NCBI GenBank assembly: GCA_004555145.1
Contig: SFJB01000053.1
Span: forward strand, 1-11,162
Length of the DNA: 11,162 nucleotides
Origin: Bacteroidales bacterium
GTDB lineage: Bacteria > Bacteroidota > Bacteroidia > Bacteroidales > UBA932
Direction of reading: 5' to 3'
The position numbers and the translations under genes are program-made. Under the pieces are notes generated by a model. It did no database searches and had not been told where the DNA came from. It saw only the letters and a program-made list of their open reading frames with translations. This document shows positions 7,862 to 11,162 of this stretch, piece after piece (the first letter of the stretch is position 1; the number at the start of each line of letters is the position of its first letter).

Positions 7862-9526
7862 TCAGTCATTGTTATATCCCAGGAAGCTGCGCATGAATGA
7901 GGTGTGAGGTATTTCCTTGTCAGGGATGGACACGAAATAGCTCAGGAACATCAGCAGCCTGTGGGCTTCAGCGTATTCCGGACAGTTTTTGGGCACCATA
8001 CGCAGTATTGCTTCCGCGTGGCTGCGGAGCACTGCAAATTCGATGAGGTATGCCGAATTGAAGAGCACGTCGGCTTCTTCCTGGTAAGGGTAAATCCATT
8101 TCACCTCTGCCCTGCGCACATTAGGCCAGTTTGATATGGTCTCCCGTGCGCTGAAGGCGCCCTTGTTGAAATCCCTGACTATGCGGCGCAAGAGCCTGTT
8201 GTCGCTGGTCGGGATGCAGTTATGGTCGTCCAGGGAGATGCTGGTGATTGCATTGATGAAAATCTTGAATTTCTTGCTCTCGTCAATCTTCGGGAGCAGC
8301 TGAGGATTCAGGGCGTGTATTCCTTCGATAAGCAGCACGCTTCCTTCTTCGAGCTTCAGTTTCTTGCCGTTGTATTCGCGGATGCCGGTGACAAAATTGT
8401 ATTCCGGCACTTCCACCTCTTCTCCCGCAATGAGACTTACCACGTCATCCTGCAGTGCGGCGTGGGCCACTGTCTCGAAATTGTCGAAATCGTAGCTGCC
8501 GTCCGGCAACTTCGGGGTTTCAAGCCTGTTCACGAAATAATCGTCGGTGGAGAACGATACCGGGTGGAGACCGCACGCCTTGAGCTGCACGCTCAGACGG
8601 CGGCAGAAGGTGCTCTTGCCGCTGCTGGTAGGTCCGGTGATGAGCACGATGCGCACGGGATTCTCGCAACGGTAGCGCTTGTCGATTTCCTCAGCTATCT
8701 GCACTATCTTCTTTTCCTGCAGGGCTTCCGCCACCTGAATCAGCTCGCTGGCTTTGCCACTCAAGCAGGATTCATTCACGTCTCCCACATTGCTCAGGCC
8801 CATTATTCTGTTCCAATTGAGGGTTTCCGCAAAGACCTCGAATGTCTTCGGCTGCTCGCGGAACGGCGCCAGTTCGCCGGGGGAGTGGCGGTCAGGGACA
8901 CGCAGCAGCATACCGTCCCTGTATGGACTCAGGCTCCAGACTTTGAGATAGCCGGTGCTCGGGACAAGAGCATCGTAATAATAGTCAGCCGTGTCCTCAA
9001 GGGTATAATAATTTACATATACATCACCGCAGGTCTGCAGGAGCTTGATTTTGTCCTCATGTCCAAGCTTGCGGAAGACGCGTATCGCTTCAGAGGTCTG
9101 CACCTCGTGGCGTCGAAAAGGTATATCGCGGGAGACGAGTTCCCGCATCCTGTCGCTTATTGCTTCCACGTCGGAGTCGAGCAGGGTAGTGCCATCACCC
9201 TTGTCTATGCCGCAATAATAACCTTTTGAAATGGGACGGCGCATCACCACCTTGCTTTTCGGGAACAGATCCCGCGCAGCTTTGTAGAGCAGGAAGCAGA
9301 GGGAACGGCAATAGACGTTGCGTCCGCTATAGGAGCCATAGTCCAGGAATTCCACGTCCCTGTTGTTGAACACTCTGAATTTCAAGCCTTCGCATACGTT
9401 GTTAACCTTGGCGCATATGATGTCATGCGGCTTGTCGAATTCGAAGTCGGGCACCATTTCAAGCAGGGTGGTGCCTTCCTGAAATTCCTTGGTTGTCCCG
9501 TTGTTTTTGCAATAAATCTTCAGCAT
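7862..9526 (-). CDS. Nucleoside (uridine-type) kinase with ThrRS-like N-terminal region
   Basis: The 554-residue protein is a fusion. The N-terminal 60 residues resemble a TGS domain, followed to about 210 by a region like the second domain (editing domain) of threonyl-tRNA synthetase (ARDLFPKSK near 84-92; EAISDRMRELVSRDIPF, 121-137; VPSTGYLKVWSLSP, 188-201). The C-terminal half is a phosphoribulokinase/uridine kinase domain with P-loop GPTSSGKST (298-306), STDDYF (326-331) for the nucleoside-binding acidic pair, LLIEGIHAL (398-406) as Walker B and RRIVRD (447-452) in the lid. It likely phosphorylates a nucleoside such as uridine or cytidine to its monophosphate with a nucleoside triphosphate. 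It leads the operon with the cysteine-motif protein and EamA transporter and is divergent from upp, supporting a pyrimidine-salvage role. The ThrRS-type zinc/editing residues (HxxxH, CxxxH) appear to be replaced, so deacylation activity is unlikely. Confidence 0.9.
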   Translation of the reverse strand: MLKIYCKNNGTTKEFQEGTTLLEMVPDFEFDKPHDIICAKVNNVCEGLKFRVFNNRDVEFLDYGSYSGRNVYCRSLCFLLYKAARDLFPKSKVVMRRPISKGYYCGIDKGDGTTLLDSDVEAISDRMRELVSRDIPFRRHEVQTSEAIRVFRKLGHEDKIKLLQTCGDVYVNYYTLEDTADYYYDALVPSTGYLKVWSLSPYRDGMLLRVPDRHSPGELAPFREQPKTFEVFAETLNWNRIMGLSNVGDVNESCLSGKASELIQVAEALQEKKIVQIAEEIDKRYRCENPVRIVLITGPTSSGKSTFCRRLSVQLKACGLHPVSFSTDDYFVNRLETPKLPDGSYDFDNFETVAHAALQDDVVSLIAGEEVEVPEYNFVTGIREYNGKKLKLEEGSVLLIEGIHALNPQLLPKIDESKKFKIFINAITSISLDDHNCIPTSDNRLLRRIVRDFNKGAFSARETISNWPNVRRAEVKWIYPYQEEADVLFNSAYLIEFAVLRSHAEAILRMVPKNCPEYAEAHRLLMFLSYFVSIPDKEIPHTSFMRSFLGYNND

Positions 9527-9551
9527 CTGTAAGGGTGTTTGCGATATCGGA

Positions 9552-9586
9552 CAAAATTAGGAATTTTCTTCGTATATTTACACAAA
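9552..9586 (-). promoter_or_regulatory. Promoter of the nucleoside kinase operon
   Basis: On the minus strand a -7 box TAATTTTG (9559-9552) matches TAnnTTTG perfectly. A TTTG at 9586-9583 could be the -33 element, with a 23-bp spacer that is slightly long. The start would fall near 9545, leaving a leader of about 20 nt before the kinase ATG at 9526. Confidence 0.55.
9573..9580 (+). promoter_or_regulatory. Possible -7 box for upp
   Basis: TATATTTA matches TAnnTTTG except for the last base and lies 19 bp upstream of the upp ATG, giving a nearly leaderless or very short-leader transcript. No good -33 box is found at the expected distance. It lies within the footprint of the opposing kinase promoter, so the two may compete. 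Confidence 0.4.
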
Positions 9587-9599
9587 ATTCTACAGCATT

Positions 9600-10229
9600 A
9601 TGAGTCAAGTTCACCTTATCGATCACCCGATGATTCAGCACAAGCTGAGCATTATGAGGGAGAAGGAGACAGGTTCCAAGGACTTTCGAGAGCTCCTCAA
9701 GGAAATATCCCTGCTCATGGGTTACGAACTCACCCGTGACCTCCCGCTTACCGATTATGAGATTCAGACCCCGATACGCAAGATGACTGCGAAGAAGGTT
9801 TCAGGCCGCAAACTCGCAATAGTGCCCATACTCAGGGCAGGACTCGGAATGGTGGACGGACTGCTGACCCTGGTTCCTGTGGCAAAGGTAGGCCATATCG
9901 GGCTCTATCGCGATGAGCAGACCCATCTTCCGGTTGTATATTACTGCAAGCTTCCCGAAGACATCAACCAGCGCCTCGTAATTGTCACGGACCCTATGCT
10001 CGCCACAGGCGGAAGTGCCTGTGACGCACTTGCTATGCTTAAGGAAATAGGCTGCAGCAACATACGCCTTATGTGCCTCGTGGCCGCCCCGGAGGGCATA
10101 GCCAAGGTGCAGAAGGAGCATCCTGACGTGGACATTTTCGTGGCATCCGTGGACGAGGAACTCAACGGTGACGCCTACATTGTCCCCGGTCTCGGCGACG
10201 CAGGAGACAGGATATTCGGAACGAAATAA
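9600..10229 (+). CDS. upp: Uracil phosphoribosyltransferase
   Basis: Upp converts uracil and PRPP to UMP and pyrophosphate in the cytoplasm, salvaging free base. The 209-residue length is that of the bacterial enzyme (E. coli 208). Diagnostic segments are PILRAGLGM (76-84), the PRPP-binding loop [15 protein letters not shown] (129-143), LVAAPEGI (160-167) and the uracil-binding C-terminal segment [17 protein letters not shown] (193-209). The ATG has no Shine-Dalgarno sequence, as usual in this phylum. It is divergent from the nucleoside kinase, which likely makes the same product from nucleosides, and convergent with rho. No T-tract follows it on its own strand; the hairpin at 10253-10277 may still help end its transcript. 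All conserved elements are intact. Confidence 0.98.
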   Translation: MSQVHLIDHPMIQHKLSIMREKETGSKDFRELLKEISLLMGYELTRDLPLTDYEIQTPIRKMTAKKVSGRKLAIVPILRAGLGMVDGLLTLVPVAKVGHIGLYRDEQTHLPVVYYCKLPEDINQRLVIVTDPMLATGGSACDALAMLKEIGCSNIRLMCLVAAPEGIAKVQKEHPDVDIFVASVDEELNGDAYIVPGLGDAGDRIFGTK

Positions 10230-10245
10230 TCTCGCTGGGACATAT

Positions 10246-10277
10246 AAAAAAAACTGCCGGCCCTAAAGGTCGGCAGT
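10246..10277 (-). terminator. Intrinsic terminator of rho
   Basis: On the minus strand a 10-bp stem (10277-10268 with 10262-10253, one G-U type mismatch) with a 5-nt loop is followed by eight T residues (the A-run 10246-10253 on the plus strand). It lies about 20 bp after the rho stop codon. On the plus strand the same hairpin lacks a T-run, so it is oriented for rho rather than for upp. Short flanking GACATA/TATGTC bases (10239-10244 and 10277-10282) could extend the stem. Confidence 0.85.
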
Positions 10278-10296
10278 ATGTCATATATACGATAAT

Positions 10297-11162
10297 CTAG
10301 AAATTGTCGTAGTATTTTGCCTCACGGGGAGAAACCTTGGACATGTTGTCAAGGAGGTCCTGGTTGGTCTTGTACTCATCCATAAGCTGGAGCATGAAGT
10401 TCATCGCCTCTGTAGGATTCATATCGGCAAGGAGCTTGCGCAGTATCCACATCCTCTGGCTCTGTTCCCTTGAATAGAGCAGGTCGTCACGGCGGGTACC
10501 AGATAACAGGATGTTGACTGCCGGGAATATGCGCCTGTTGGCAAGGGTGCGGTCTAGCTGTATTTCAGAGTTGCCGGTACCCTTGAATTCCTCGAAGATT
10601 ACATCATCCATCTTGGATCCTGTCTCTGTGAGGGCAGTGGCAAGTATTGTGAGGGAACCGCCGCCTTCTATATTTCGCGCAGCACCGAAGAAGCGCTTTG
10701 GCTTCTGGAGGGCGTTGGCATCCACACCGCCGGTGAGCACCTTTCCGGATGCCGGCTGAACGGTGTTGTATGCACGAGCAAGACGGGTGATGGAGTCCAG
10801 GAGAATCACCACGTCGTGGCCACATTCCACGAGCCTGCGGGCTTTCTCTATTACCATATTCGCCACCTTCACGTGCTTTTCCGCCGGCTCATCGAAGGTA
10901 GATGCAACCACTTCTGCCTTCACGGACCTCTGCATGTCGGTCACTTCCTCAGGACGCTCGTCCACGAGCAGCACGATTTCGTACACTTCGGGGTGATTGT
11001 CGGCAATAGCATTGGCTATACTCTTGAGCAATAAGGTTTTACCAGCCTTCGGAGGGGAGACGATAAGCATACGCTGACCCTTTCCGATAGGGGAGAACAT
11101 ATCCACGATGCGAGTGGAGATGTTGCACGACTTTCCGCTTGTGAGGTCGAATTTCTCATCGG
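10297..11162 (-). CDS. rho: Transcription termination factor Rho, C-terminal part (runs off window)
   Basis: This is the ATPase motor of the hexameric RNA helicase that ends transcription at Rho-dependent sites. The reading frame stays open to the right edge, giving 287 visible residues; the start and N-terminal RNA-binding domain lie outside. A GTG at 11106 is an internal valine codon, since the frame continues upstream with conserved-type Rho sequence. Visible motifs: PIGKGQR, Walker A PPKAGKT (visible 36-42), catalytic-Glu segment [10 protein letters not shown], Walker B VVILLDS, Q-loop region [42 protein letters not shown] containing the R-loop, and the SGTRRDDLL arginine-finger region. 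The C-terminus [11 protein letters not shown] is complete and followed by an intrinsic terminator. Upstream promoter or attenuator control cannot be judged here. Confidence 0.97.
   Translation of the reverse strand, partial: DEKFDLTSGKSCNISTRIVDMFSPIGKGQRMLIVSPPKAGKTLLLKSIANAIADNHPEVYEIVLLVDERPEEVTDMQRSVKAEVVASTFDEPAEKHVKVANMVIEKARRLVECGHDVVILLDSITRLARAYNTVQPASGKVLTGGVDANALQKPKRFFGAARNIEGGGSLTILATALTETGSKMDDVIFEEFKGTGNSEIQLDRTLANRRIFPAVNILLSGTRRDDLLYSREQSQRMWILRKLLADMNPTEAMNFMLQLMDEYKTNQDLLDNMSKVSPREAKYYDNF

Noticed and set aside
8222..9229. 335-codon open frame on the plus strand opposite the nucleoside kinase
   Set aside because: The minus-strand kinase has clear P-loop and Walker B motifs in this span. 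The plus-strand translation matches no family I recognise and has no promoter.
11104..11106. GTG as the start codon of rho
   Set aside because: The frame continues upstream without a stop to the window edge, and the preceding residues fit Rho, so this is an internal valine and the gene is cut by the window.

Overview
The window looks like chromosomal DNA from a member of the Bacteroidota, most likely order Bacteroidales. Three things support this. The promoters follow the TAnnTTTG (-7) pattern of that phylum, and most starts lack a Shine-Dalgarno sequence. The gene content also fits: a two-part nucleoside kinase with a ThrRS-like N-terminus, a secreted GH2 beta-galactosidase, and an IscU-like/GGGtGRT pair typical of gut anaerobes. 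Genus cannot be fixed from this sequence. There is no transposase, integrase, phage gene, CRISPR array, tRNA or rRNA, and coding density is very high, with every intergenic gap under 100 bp.

Layout from left to right. (1) A 64-bp flank, then mnmE (tRNA-modification GTPase) on the minus strand. (2) A short divergent promoter region in which a near-perfect inverted repeat carries one -7 box for each direction. (3) A two-gene plus-strand operon: an IscU/NifU-N-like protein and a GGGtGRT-family protein of unknown function, closed by a strong intrinsic terminator. (4) A signal-peptide-bearing GH2 beta-galactosidase, with its own promoter overlapping that terminator. (5) Converging on it, a minus-strand operon of three tightly packed genes, transcribed nucleoside kinase, C_GCAxxG_C_C redox-type protein, then EamA-type transporter. 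(6) Divergent from the kinase, upp (uracil phosphoribosyltransferase). (7) Converging on upp, the C-terminal part of rho, running off the right edge and followed by an intrinsic terminator.

Functionally, the kinase and upp form a divergent pair that probably both make UMP, from nucleoside and free base respectively, so the right half has a pyrimidine-salvage theme. The beta-galactosidase stands alone without SusC/SusD partners. The least understood part is the IscU-like/GGGtGRT operon. It is a conserved but functionally undescribed pair, and its scaffold-like member has a cysteine pattern unlike classical IscU. It and the second unknown, the small cysteine-motif protein between the kinase and the exporter, are the best candidates for undescribed biology here. 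The remaining genes are ordinary housekeeping or carbohydrate functions.
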